Made by a program: the position numbers and the translations under genes. Of a stretch of DNA of 64,000 nucleotides, positions 29,052 through 36,313 are shown one piece after another (the first letter of the stretch is position 1; each line of letters starts with the position of its first letter). Source of the DNA: JACDAN01 sp035535195 (GTDB lineage Bacteria; Actinomycetota; Thermoleophilia; Gaiellales; Gaiellaceae). The DNA lies in assembly GCA_035535195.1 (NCBI GenBank), contig DATLQK010000051.1, positions 1-64,000 of the forward strand. Direction: 5' to 3'. The notes under the pieces are model-generated. The model had not been told where the DNA came from. It ran no database searches and saw only the letters and a program-made list of their open reading frames with translations.

Positions 29052-30164
29052 GTGAAGACCGCTAATCTCCGCTGGCCGGTGGCCGACTCTCGCGTTCAGG
29101 AATACGCCCGACTGCTCGTCGAGCGCTCGGTCGACGTCCAGCCGGGGTGGCAAGTGATGGTGATCTCGCAGCCGTACGCGAGGCCGCTGCTCGAAGAGGT
29201 GATCCGGCTGATCGGCCGCCGCGAGGCGTACCCGATCGTCCGGTTCAGCTACGCGATGGAGCAGCTCCCGTTCGTCTGGACCTGGGCGAGGGAGGCGCCG
29301 CTCGAGCTGGTCGGGCAGGTCGCGCCCGTCGACCAGCACGTCTGGGACAACGTCGACGCCTGGATGCTGCTCGGCGCGCCGGAGAACCCGCGCGCCGGCG
29401 CCGACGTCCCGACGGAGAAGCGCGACGCGATCAACAAGGCGCACGCGCCCTTCCTCCAGCGCCGCCTTCGAATGGAGATCCCCTGGGTCACCTGCCGCTT
29501 CCCCTCACCCTCGCTCGCCCAGGAGGCCGGAATGACCAACGAGCAGTTCGAGGACTTCCTCTACGGCGCCGTGCTGCTCGACTGGGACGCCGAGGGCGAG
29601 AAGATGAAGAAGATCAAGGACCGCTTCGACCGGGCCGATGAAGTCCGAATCGTGGGCGCCGAAACCGATCTCCGCTTCAGCCTCGGGGGCCGCGAGGGCG
29701 AGATCGACGACGGACACGCCAACATGCCGGGCGGCGAGGTCTTCTACAGCCCGGTCGAGGAGTCGACCGAGGGGGTCGTCAGCTTCCTCGAATACCCGGC
29801 CTATCAGGAGCCCGACCTCGTCGAGGGCGTCCGGATGCGCTACGAGGGGGGCAAGGTCGTCGAGGCGTCGGCATCCGCCAACGAGGAGGCGCTGATCGCA
29901 AAGCTCGACCGCGACGACGGCTCCCGGACCCTTGGCGAGTACGGGATCGGCTGCAACCCGGGAATCCAGCGGTACATGAAGAACACGCTGTTCGACGAGA
30001 AGATGTACGGGACGATCCACCTCGCGATCGGCGCCGGCCTTCCGACGATCGGCGGGAAGAACTTGAGCGCCGTCCACTGGGACATGGTCAAAGACCTCCG
30101 GAACGGAGGGCGCATCGAGTGCGACGGCGACGTGGTGCAGGAAAACGGTGAGTGGACCTTCTGA
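29052..30164 (+). CDS. M29-family aminopeptidase
   Basis: 370 aa member of the thermophilic metalloaminopeptidase family (AmpS/AmpT/PepS). Family stretches: 'GWQVMVISQPYARPLLEEV', 'RFPSPSLAQEAGM', 'NMPGGEVFYSPVE' (metal-binding Glu), 'EYGIGCNPGIQRY', 'GTIHLAIG' and 'HWDMVKDLR' near the C-terminus with metal ligands His and Asp. Cytoplasmic. GTG at 29052 used; an in-frame GTG at 29079 is possible. Divergent from dnaK, so it may share heat-shock control through the same short region. Confidence 0.9.
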   Translation: MKTANLRWPVADSRVQEYARLLVERSVDVQPGWQVMVISQPYARPLLEEVIRLIGRREAYPIVRFSYAMEQLPFVWTWAREAPLELVGQVAPVDQHVWDNVDAWMLLGAPENPRAGADVPTEKRDAINKAHAPFLQRRLRMEIPWVTCRFPSPSLAQEAGMTNEQFEDFLYGAVLLDWDAEGEKMKKIKDRFDRADEVRIVGAETDLRFSLGGREGEIDDGHANMPGGEVFYSPVEESTEGVVSFLEYPAYQEPDLVEGVRMRYEGGKVVEASASANEEALIAKLDRDDGSRTLGEYGIGCNPGIQRYMKNTLFDEKMYGTIHLAIGAGLPTIGGKNLSAVHWDMVKDLRNGGRIECDGDVVQENGEWTF

Positions 30165-30672
30165 CCGCGTAGAGCTCGCCGACTACGACCCGAGCTGGGC
30201 CGAGGCCTTCGAGGAGGAGAAGGGACGGCTGACCGCGGTCTTCGACGGCCACGCGGTCGGGATCGAGCACGTCGGCTCCACCTCGGTGCCCGAGCTGTGT
30301 GCCAAGCCGATCGTCGACGTGCTGGTGGGACTGCGCGAGCTTGAGCTTTCTGACGAGCAGATCGCAGCGATGCAGCAGCTCGGCTATGAGTACCTCGACG
30401 AGTACGGCCTGCCCGGGCGGCTCTTCTTCCGCAAGCAGCCGGGCACGCACCACGTCCACGTCGTCCGGTACGGCGGCGAGCACTGGGACCGCCAGCTCAC
30501 CTTCCGCGAGGCGCTGCGCACCAACGCGGAGGAACGGCGACGCTACGACGCCTTCAAGCGCAGGCTCGTTGCGGAAGGCCACCCCCGTCAGGTCTACACG
30601 GAGCTCAAGACACCGTTTATCCGGGAGATCGAGGACCGGGCGCGGGCGCGGGGCGTCGAACCAGCCGCCTGA
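30148..30672 (+). CDS. GrpB-family (UPF0157) nucleotidyltransferase-fold protein
   Basis: 174 aa. 'YDPSWAEAFEEEK', 'GIEHVGSTSVPEL' and 'KPIVDVLVGL' are the GrpB hallmarks and correspond to a nucleotidyltransferase-like GSxS...D pattern. 'HHVHVVRYGGEHW' is also conserved. Activity is not established. The GTG at 30148 overlaps the aminopeptidase end by 17 bases. Its 3' end overlaps the convergent EamA gene by 56 bases. Confidence 0.92.
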   Translation: MSGPSDRVELADYDPSWAEAFEEEKGRLTAVFDGHAVGIEHVGSTSVPELCAKPIVDVLVGLRELELSDEQIAAMQQLGYEYLDEYGLPGRLFFRKQPGTHHVHVVRYGGEHWDRQLTFREALRTNAEERRRYDAFKRRLVAEGHPRQVYTELKTPFIREIEDRARARGVEPAA

Positions 30673-31510
30673 GCGTCGAGGCGGCGGCAGGCTCGGCCAG
30701 GATGATCCCGGCGAGGATCGCGGCGCAACCGGCGAGTCCGATCGCGCCGATCCGGTCGCCTGCGAAGAGATAGCCGGCGAGCCCCGCGAACACCGTCTCG
30801 AGCGAGAAGACGATCGCGATCCGCGTCGCGCTGACGCGCCGCTGCGCCCAGACCTGCACGAGGTAGGCGAACGCGACGGCGAAGAGACCCGTGACGAGGA
30901 TCGCCGACCACACGGTCCACCCGCGCGGAACCGAGAGGTCTCCGAGCGCGACCGCGACGACGAGGAACCCGACCCCCGCCGTGGCGACTTCGACGAAGGT
31001 GAGGCCGAAGGCGTCGTAGCGGTTCGCATAGCGCTCGACCATCAAGATCTGGAGCGCCTGCGCCACGGTGCTCAGAAGCACCAACAGGTCGCCGGCACCC
31101 GACCCCTGCGGGACGCCCGACAGGAGCGCGAGGCCGAGCAACGCCACTGCCACCGCGAGCCAGAGCTCGCGCGGGATCGGCGTCTGAAAGAGCGCGAGGC
31201 CGAGGAGCGGCGTGAAGAGGACGTAGAGCCCAGTGATGAAGCCGGCATTCGTGACGGTGGTGCGCTCGAGCCCGGCCGTCTGCAGCCCGATCCCGAGCGC
31301 GATCAGCAGCCCGAGCACGGCCCCCGCGAGCAGGCCGTCCCGCCCGAGCCCCCGAAGGCGCCGAGCGGCCGGGACGGCGAGCGCGCCCGTGGCGACCAGG
31401 TAGCGGAGTGCGAGGAACGCCGTCAGCGGATACAGCTCGACCGCGTCCTTGACCTGGACGAAGGTGAGGCCCCAGACCGCCGTGACGAGGATCAGCGCGG
31501 CGGTCGCCAC
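30617..31510 (-). CDS. EamA/DMT-family transporter
   Basis: 297 aa with ten predicted membrane helices in two EamA repeats (about 1-130 and 140-285). 'TAVWGLTFVQVKDAVE' at the start and 'ALRYLVATGAL' are typical. Exporter of small metabolites; substrate not predictable. GTG at 31510 is chosen because it precedes the first helix and follows the upstream stop by 14 bases; no clear ribosome binding site is seen. The 3' end lies within the GrpB-family gene on the other strand. Confidence 0.85.
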   Translation of the reverse strand: MATAALILVTAVWGLTFVQVKDAVELYPLTAFLALRYLVATGALAVPAARRLRGLGRDGLLAGAVLGLLIALGIGLQTAGLERTTVTNAGFITGLYVLFTPLLGLALFQTPIPRELWLAVAVALLGLALLSGVPQGSGAGDLLVLLSTVAQALQILMVERYANRYDAFGLTFVEVATAGVGFLVVAVALGDLSVPRGWTVWSAILVTGLFAVAFAYLVQVWAQRRVSATRIAIVFSLETVFAGLAGYLFAGDRIGAIGLAGCAAILAGIILAEPAAASTLRRLVRRPAPAPGPRSPG

Positions 31511-31524
31511 GTCTATGTCGTGCG

Positions 31525-31989
31525 CTAGTCGGGCTTGCCGCTCATCGCCCAAACGGCGACGACGTAGGCCAGGAGCACGAGGACCGCGATCACGCTTCCG
31601 ATCCGCGCGAGCACGCTCGTCTCCCGGCCGCCACGGCCGAGCTGGCGGACGCCGAGCCCGGTCAGGATGATCGAGAGCAGCAGGAGGATCCCGCCGAGGT
31701 CGGCCGTGAGGTAGCCGATGCCGAGCCAGCCCGGCTCGTCCTCGCCGCTGAAGCCCTCCTTCGAGTAGATCCACTCCGCGCCGATGCGCATCACGAACCA
31801 CGCCGGGAGCGCGATGAAGACGAGCGCACGGAAGCCGAGGCGGGAATACCACGCCGACTCCCGGTTCCAGCCAAGCAGGAGCGCGATCACGGCGGTGACG
31901 AGGCCGCCGACGAGGAGCGCCGCGCCGACCACGTGCACGAGTAGCGGGAAGTTCCAGTCGTCGGGCCTGATGCTCGCGACGAGGCTCAT
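31525..31989 (-). CDS. Four-helix membrane protein, DUF2269-like (paralogue of the next gene)
   Basis: 154 aa from ATG at 31989, overlapping the upstream gene stop by four bases. Four hydrophobic segments; the first contains 'LLVHVVGAALLVGG' with a membrane His, and the C-terminus is short. The His placement and topology match the upstream partner, so the two may form a heterodimer. Function unknown; heme or metal binding through the helix-1 His is a guess. Confidence 0.7.
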   Translation of the reverse strand: MSLVASIRPDDWNFPLLVHVVGAALLVGGLVTAVIALLLGWNRESAWYSRLGFRALVFIALPAWFVMRIGAEWIYSKEGFSGEDEPGWLGIGYLTADLGGILLLLSIILTGLGVRQLGRGGRETSVLARIGSVIAVLVLLAYVVAVWAMSGKPD

Positions 31990-32468
31990 GCGCCGGGCTT
32001 GTAGATCATGTCGATGAGGATCAGGACGACGGCCAGGGACGAGATGACGTTCAGCCACATCGCCCGGCGGTCCTGAAGCCGAACCCGAAGCTCCTCACTC
32101 GGCTGGTCGCCCCGGCCCTCGCCGTCGAGCCGTGCCGCGAGCTTCGCCGCCTTGGCGTAGGTCTGGCCGCCTCGCTGGCCGGTGCCCGCGGCGACCAGCC
32201 AGAGCGCCAGCGCGATCAGCACCCAGCCGTCCCAGACCTGGTACGCGTCGGCGTCGATCGCGAGCCAGAGGCCGAAGACGAGCGTCCCCATCGTCCCGAT
32301 CACGACGAGGACGTTGGCCGGCTTCGCCACGCGGAAGTAGCGCAGCGATTCGACCGGCCGGTTGACGCTCCGCGCCGCGACCGCCACGAACCAGAAGACG
32401 ACGAGCGCGGACACGAGCGCGAACGCCGAGAAGACGTGCAGGAAGAGGAGCCAGTCGTAGAACTCCAC
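31986..32468 (-). CDS. Four-helix membrane protein, DUF2269-like
   Basis: 160 aa. Helix 1 reads 'LLFLHVFSAFALVSAL' with a His in the same place as in the downstream partner. Three more helices, with a polar loop (about 115-140) before the last one. It is the first gene of a three-gene minus-strand unit ending in the EamA transporter. The function is unknown; the coupling suggests a joint role for the pair. Confidence 0.7.
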   Translation of the reverse strand: MEFYDWLLFLHVFSAFALVSALVVFWFVAVAARSVNRPVESLRYFRVAKPANVLVVIGTMGTLVFGLWLAIDADAYQVWDGWVLIALALWLVAAGTGQRGGQTYAKAAKLAARLDGEGRGDQPSEELRVRLQDRRAMWLNVISSLAVVLILIDMIYKPGA

Positions 32469-32498
32469 CGCGCTGCGAACCTATCGAATTGCCGCCGC

Positions 32499-32693
32499 CT
32501 AGGTGGCCGGGTCCTCCTGCCAGCCCCCGACGTCGACGGGCTGGTCGCTCGCGCCCTGCTCGTCGATCGCCGCCTGCGTCGGGTCGGGCGCGTCCTCCTG
32601 AGGCCCGTGTTCCGGTGCGGGCGGGATGTCCATCTCCTGGCGGTCGTCGTCGGGCTCGGGCACGTCCTCGCGTGCGTCCTCTTGCTCGGTCAT
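32499..32693 (-). CDS. Small acidic protein, unknown (acidic mini-gene 2)
   Basis: 64 aa, very rich in Asp, Glu, Pro and Gln, without hydrophobic segments; probably disordered and cytoplasmic. It ends 'DVGGWQEDPAT'. AAAGGAGGAG lies five bases before the ATG at 32693, one of the strongest ribosome binding sites in the window, so it is very likely translated. It follows a second acidic mini-gene and an 11-bp hairpin. The shared W-Q-(x)-D-P-A element links the two. Confidence 0.7.
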   Translation of the reverse strand: MTEQEDAREDVPEPDDDRQEMDIPPAPEHGPQEDAPDPTQAAIDEQGASDQPVDVGGWQEDPAT

Positions 32694-32716
32694 CTGCTCC
32701 TCCTTTCAGGGGGGAG

Positions 32717-32742
32717 GGAGGGCGCCGCTGCCGGCGCCCTCC
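32717..32742 (-). terminator. Hairpin between the two acidic mini-genes
   Basis: GGAGGGCGCCG / CGGCGCCCTCC, 11 bp with a CTGC loop, 16 bases after the stop of the first acidic gene and 24 before the start of the second. It could act as a partial terminator or mRNA-stabilising end, setting different levels of the two products. Confidence 0.7.
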
Positions 32743-32757
32743 AGCGGGGAGTCCACT

Positions 32758-32910
32758 TCAGCTCGCCTCGTCGCCCGTGCCGCCGACGTCCTCGTCGTCC
32801 AGCTCCACGGCTGGACCGCTGCCGGGGCCACCTTCCAGATCCTCGTCGTCGACGCCGCCGAGCCCGCCCTCCTCGGGGGCCGGATCGCCTTCCTGCTGCC
32901 AGCTCGACAC
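32758..32910 (-). CDS. Small acidic protein, unknown (acidic mini-gene 1)
   Basis: 50 aa from GTG at 32910. 'SSWQQEGDPAPEE' at the start, then Gly/Asp/Glu-rich to the end ('DDEDVGGTGDEAS'). AAAGGAG sits eight bases before the GTG; longer readings lack such a site and would run toward moaA. It is the promoter-proximal member of the pair and diverges from moaA. No known family; disordered acidic peptide. Confidence 0.65.
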   Translation of the reverse strand: MSSWQQEGDPAPEEGGLGGVDDEDLEGGPGSGPAVELDDEDVGGTGDEAS

Positions 32911-32989
32911 GTCGTTTCTCCTTTCGGGGAGTGGGTACGCACGGTGTCGGAGAGGCACGAGGAAACCACGAGCTAGGGTCTTTGTCCGT

Positions 32990-33979
32990 ATGAGTTCGCT
33001 CACCGACGGCTGGAACCGCGAGATCAAGAGCGTCCGGATCTCGGTCACGGACAAGTGCAACTTCCGTTGCCGCTACTGCATGCCGGCCGAAGGCCTGGAT
33101 TGGCTCGCGCGCGACGAGCTCCTGACCTTCGAGGAGCTGGCACGGGTGACGCGGGTGCTGGCCTCGATGGGCGTCGACGAGGTTCGCCTGACCGGCGGCG
33201 AGCCGCTTGCACGGAAGGACCTGCCGACGCTCGTCGCCAAGCTCGCGGAGATCCCAGGGGTCGACGACCTCTCGCTGACGACGAACGGCGTCCTGCTCGA
33301 CCGCTTCGCCGGCCCACTGGTCGAGGCAGGGCTGAAGCGCCTCAACGTCTCGCTCGACTCGCTGTCGCACGTCCGGTTCGCGGAGATCACGCGCCGGGAC
33401 GCGCTCGACCGAGTGCTCGCCGGCCTGGAGGCGGCGGAGCAGTACGCCGAGCTCCGGCCGATCAAGGTGAACTGCGTCGCGATCCGCGGCTTCACCGAGG
33501 ACGAAGTGCCAGCACTGGCCGAGCTCGCCCGCCGTAAGCCCTACGTCGTCCGGTTCATCGAGTTCATGCCGCTCGACGCCGAGGAGCGATGGTCGGGCGA
33601 CGACGTCCTCACCGGCGCCGAGATCCGCGCGCTGATCGAGGAACGCTGGCCGCTCGAGGAGATCCCGGCGAAACCGTCCTCCACGGCCCGCCGCTTCCGG
33701 TTCGCCGACGGCGCCGGGGAGATCGGATTCGTGAACCCGGTGTCGGAGCCGTTTTGCTCCTCGTGCGACCGGATTCGGCTCACCGCCGACGGGCAGCTCC
33801 GGACCTGTCTCTTCTCGCGCCGGGAGTGGGATCTGAAGACACCTCTACGCGAGGGTGCCTCCGACGAGGAGCTCGCGGAGCTCATCCGCTGGGCGGTGCG
33901 GCACAAGGAGCTCAAGCACAAGATCAACGACCCCGGCTTCGTCCGCGCGTCACGCTCTATGTCCCAGATCGGCGGCTAG
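32990..33979 (+). CDS. moaA: GTP 3',8-cyclase (radical SAM), molybdenum cofactor step 1
   Basis: 329 aa. Radical-SAM cluster 'CNFRCRYCMP' near residue 23, 'TGGEPLARKDL' for SAM, C-terminal second [4Fe-4S] site 'CSSCDRIRLTADGQLRTCLF', and the terminal 'QIGG' with the GG tail needed for activity. Turns GTP into 3',8-cyclo-GTP. ATG at 32990. No other moa genes are in the window. Its stop shares CTAG with the convergent methyltransferase stop. Confidence 0.97.
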   Translation: MSSLTDGWNREIKSVRISVTDKCNFRCRYCMPAEGLDWLARDELLTFEELARVTRVLASMGVDEVRLTGGEPLARKDLPTLVAKLAEIPGVDDLSLTTNGVLLDRFAGPLVEAGLKRLNVSLDSLSHVRFAEITRRDALDRVLAGLEAAEQYAELRPIKVNCVAIRGFTEDEVPALAELARRKPYVVRFIEFMPLDAEERWSGDDVLTGAEIRALIEERWPLEEIPAKPSSTARRFRFADGAGEIGFVNPVSEPFCSSCDRIRLTADGQLRTCLFSRREWDLKTPLREGASDEELAELIRWAVRHKELKHKINDPGFVRASRSMSQIGG

Positions 33980-34794
33980 CCCTTCACCCCTAGCCGGACT
34001 CGGTAGCCGAGCACCCACGGGATCCGCTCGCCGCCGACGACCGACCGCACGACCTCCTCGAGACGCGTCAGGCCGAGGTCTTCCTCCGAGGCGCCGAGCG
34101 CCAACAGCTCCGGCACGAGGCCGAGGCTTCGGGCCAGCCCGAGGATCCGGTCGGCGTCGACCTCGGCCGTGTCCTCGAACACGGCCTCGCGCGCATAGGT
34201 GAACAGCCCGCTCTCTTGGATGGCGTCGAGGTGCGTGTGCTTCGGCGTCCGCGTCCAGCCCGCCTCGACTCGGTGCTCGTCGCGGACCTGACGCCGAAGC
34301 TTCAGATGCTCGGTGAAAGCAGCGTCGACCTCCGGGTGGACGAGCGGCGGCATGTCGAAGTCGTACGCGGCGAAGACGCCCCCCTGGCGAAGCAGGCGGT
34401 CGGCCTCGGCGAGTGTCGCCTCGCGATCCATCCAGTGGAACGACTGCGAGCACGTGACGAGATCGGCGGTGCCGCCCTCCAGACCCGTCTCGGCGGCAAA
34501 GGCTTCGACGAAGCGGACGTTCATCTCGGCGGTCTGCGCTCTCGCGACTGCGAGCATCGCCGGGTTCGGCTCCACCCCGATCACCTCGTCGGCGCGCAAC
34601 GCCCACGCCCTCGTGGACAAGCCGGTGCCGGAGCCGAGGTCGACGACCCTTCGCTGGCGCTCGCCCCCTGCATAGCGGGCCAGCGCAGCGAGGAGGTCCT
34701 CCGGCGGCGACGGCCGGTAGGCGTCGTAGTGATCGGCGAAACCGGCCCGTAGATAGCCGCTTTGCTCGATCGCCTGGACGCTGAACTTGGTCAT
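33976..34794 (-). CDS. SAM-dependent class I methyltransferase
   Basis: 272 aa. 'VVDLGSGTGLSTRAWA' is the SAM-binding motif I near residue 50; 'VIGVEPNPAML' is motif II; 'LVTCSQSFHWMD' with 'GGVFAAYDFD' fits the Ubie/UbiE-like type 11 family. The ATG at 34794 is used because upstream residues are low-complexity and reach into the divergent gene. Substrate unknown. Confidence 0.88.
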   Translation of the reverse strand: MTKFSVQAIEQSGYLRAGFADHYDAYRPSPPEDLLAALARYAGGERQRRVVDLGSGTGLSTRAWALRADEVIGVEPNPAMLAVARAQTAEMNVRFVEAFAAETGLEGGTADLVTCSQSFHWMDREATLAEADRLLRQGGVFAAYDFDMPPLVHPEVDAAFTEHLKLRRQVRDEHRVEAGWTRTPKHTHLDAIQESGLFTYAREAVFEDTAEVDADRILGLARSLGLVPELLALGASEEDLGLTRLEEVVRSVVGGERIPWVLGYRVRLGVKG

Positions 34795-34832
34795 CTTCTG
34801 GTGAACTCCGGGTGTCTGAATAGAATCAGCGA

Positions 34833-35588
34833 ATGGCTTCCGGCTACGCCGCCGCCGAGCGCCACCAGGTCCTTCCACGTGGCTGGCGCGACCTTCTCCT
34901 CCAACTCGGAATCTGGTTCGGGTTCATCCTCGCGTACCAGATTCCCCGGGGGATTGCCGACCGCAGCCCCGCGGTCGCCTTCCACAACGGGCGTGAGGTC
35001 ATCGACTTCGAGTCGAGGGTCACGGGCATGTGGGAGCTCACGCTGCAGAGTTGGACGCAGTCGTCGCACGTGCTCGGCGTGATGGTTTCCTGGACCTACT
35101 GGGTCTCGCAGTTCGGCGTCGTCGGCCTGGCGTTGCTCTGGGTCTACCTGCGCCGCTACGAGCACTTCATCCGGTTCCGGAACGTCCTGATCCTCTCGAA
35201 CGTGCTCGGCCTCGTGGGCTATGCGGTGCTGCCCACGGCGCCGCCACGGATGTTCCCGGAGCTCGGCTTCGTCGACACGCTCGCCAGCCTCGGCACGCCC
35301 AACCACGGCTCCTGGCTCGTGGAGATCACGGCGAACCCGTATGCGGCGATGCCGAGCCTGCACGCCGCCGACTCGCTGCTCGTCGGCGTCGTACTCGCGT
35401 GCCTCGTCCGTCCGCTCTGGCTGAAGGTGCTCTGGCTGCTGTGGCCGGCCTGGGTCTGGTTCGCCGTAATGGCGACCGCGAACCACTTCTGGCTCGACAT
35501 CCTCGGCGGGATCCTGGTCGCGAGCATCGCAGCGGCGATCGTCTACCGGCGCCCGCTGCGCCGGGCGCTGAGCCCGGCACCGGCCTAG
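34833..35588 (+). CDS. PAP2_3-family membrane phosphatase, inositol-lipid type
   Basis: 251 aa with six or so membrane helices. PAP2 motifs 'AMPSLHAADSL' (C2, catalytic His) and 'ANHFWLDILGG' (C3, His and Asp). 'VLPTAPPRMFPE' matches the loop of the PAP2_3 family that includes fungal inositol-phosphorylceramide synthase Aur1. It is followed by a PIP-synthase-like gene five bases later and then by ino1. It may therefore dephosphorylate phosphatidylinositol phosphate or transfer a head group. This role is inferred from context. Confidence 0.85.
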   Translation: MASGYAAAERHQVLPRGWRDLLLQLGIWFGFILAYQIPRGIADRSPAVAFHNGREVIDFESRVTGMWELTLQSWTQSSHVLGVMVSWTYWVSQFGVVGLALLWVYLRRYEHFIRFRNVLILSNVLGLVGYAVLPTAPPRMFPELGFVDTLASLGTPNHGSWLVEITANPYAAMPSLHAADSLLVGVVLACLVRPLWLKVLWLLWPAWVWFAVMATANHFWLDILGGILVASIAAAIVYRRPLRRALSPAPA

Positions 35589-35593
35589 CGCCC

Positions 35594-36226
35594 GTGGCGC
35601 GCGACAGCGCGGCTGCCCGCGTCAAGGACGGCTACACCACCGGCGCGCGCAGGCTCGCCACGCACGCGATCGGCGGACTGGCACGGACGCGCGTCACGCC
35701 GGACTTCCTTACCGCCCTCGGGATCACGATCTGCGGGCTCGGCGCCGTCGCGGTCTACTTCGAGTACCGGAACGAGATCCTCTGGTACTGGGCGGGCGCG
35801 ATCCTTTTCTGGGGCGGCTCGCTCCTGGACATCCTCGACGGCGCACTTGCGCGCCAGAGCGGCAGGGGGACGCAGTTCGGCGCCTTCCTCGACTCGACCA
35901 CCGACCGGGTCGGGGAAGCGGCGATGCTCGCCGCGATCGGCCTCGTGTTCGCGCGGCACGGCCAGGAGTTCGCGCTCGGAGCTGTCTTCGCCGCCATGGC
36001 GGGCTCGTTCCTCGTCAGCTATACGCGGGCCCGTGCCGAGGCGCTCGGGCTCAAGGGCGACGTCGGAATCGGCAGCCGCGCCGAGCGCGTGTTCGTGATC
36101 GTCACCGGCCTCTTCCTCGCCCCGTGGGGCCTGCTCCCGTGGGCGGTGTACCTCCTGAACGTCACGGCCTGGATCACCGTCGTCCAGCGGATCGTCTCCG
36201 TTCGGCGGCAGCTGAAGCAGTTCTGA
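35594..36226 (+). CDS. CDP-alcohol phosphatidyltransferase, probable phosphatidylinositol-phosphate synthase
   Basis: 210 aa with about six membrane helices. Signature D-x2-D-G-x2-A-R-x8-G-x3-D-x3-D is complete: 'DILDGALARQ' ... 'GAFLDSTTDR' near residues 80-105. 'RTRVTPDFLTALGI' and the spacing resemble mycobacterial PIP synthase (PgsA type) more than PgsA for glycerol-phosphate. It probably joins CDP-diacylglycerol and inositol-1-phosphate, supplied by the adjacent ino1. GTG start at 35594. Confidence 0.85.
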   Translation: MARDSAAARVKDGYTTGARRLATHAIGGLARTRVTPDFLTALGITICGLGAVAVYFEYRNEILWYWAGAILFWGGSLLDILDGALARQSGRGTQFGAFLDSTTDRVGEAAMLAAIGLVFARHGQEFALGAVFAAMAGSFLVSYTRARAEALGLKGDVGIGSRAERVFVIVTGLFLAPWGLLPWAVYLLNVTAWITVVQRIVSVRRQLKQF

Positions 36227-36285
36227 GGCCGAGGCGGCGACTCGGCGGCGCCGCCAGAGGTCGGTCGGCTTCGCCACCGAACCGC

Positions 36286-36313
36286 TATGCTTGCTAGCAC
36301 TTGAGAGCTAGCA
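36286..36313 (+). promoter_or_regulatory. Promoter -10 and palindromic operator over the RHH-ino1 start
   Basis: TATGCT (36286-36291) is a good -10 hexamer; no convincing -35 precedes it. TGCTAGC (36292-36298) and GCTAGCA (36307-36313) form a perfect inverted repeat with an eight-base spacer, covering the expected transcription start and the TTG start codon. Position and symmetry fit an autorepressor site for the ribbon-helix-helix part encoded next. Confidence 0.65.

Noticed and set aside
32990..33979. MoaA as a RiPP-maturing radical-SAM enzyme for the adjacent acidic mini-genes
   Set aside because: Both Fe-S sites and the terminal GG match true MoaA and there is no SPASM or precursor-recognition domain, so the nearby peptides are reported separately.
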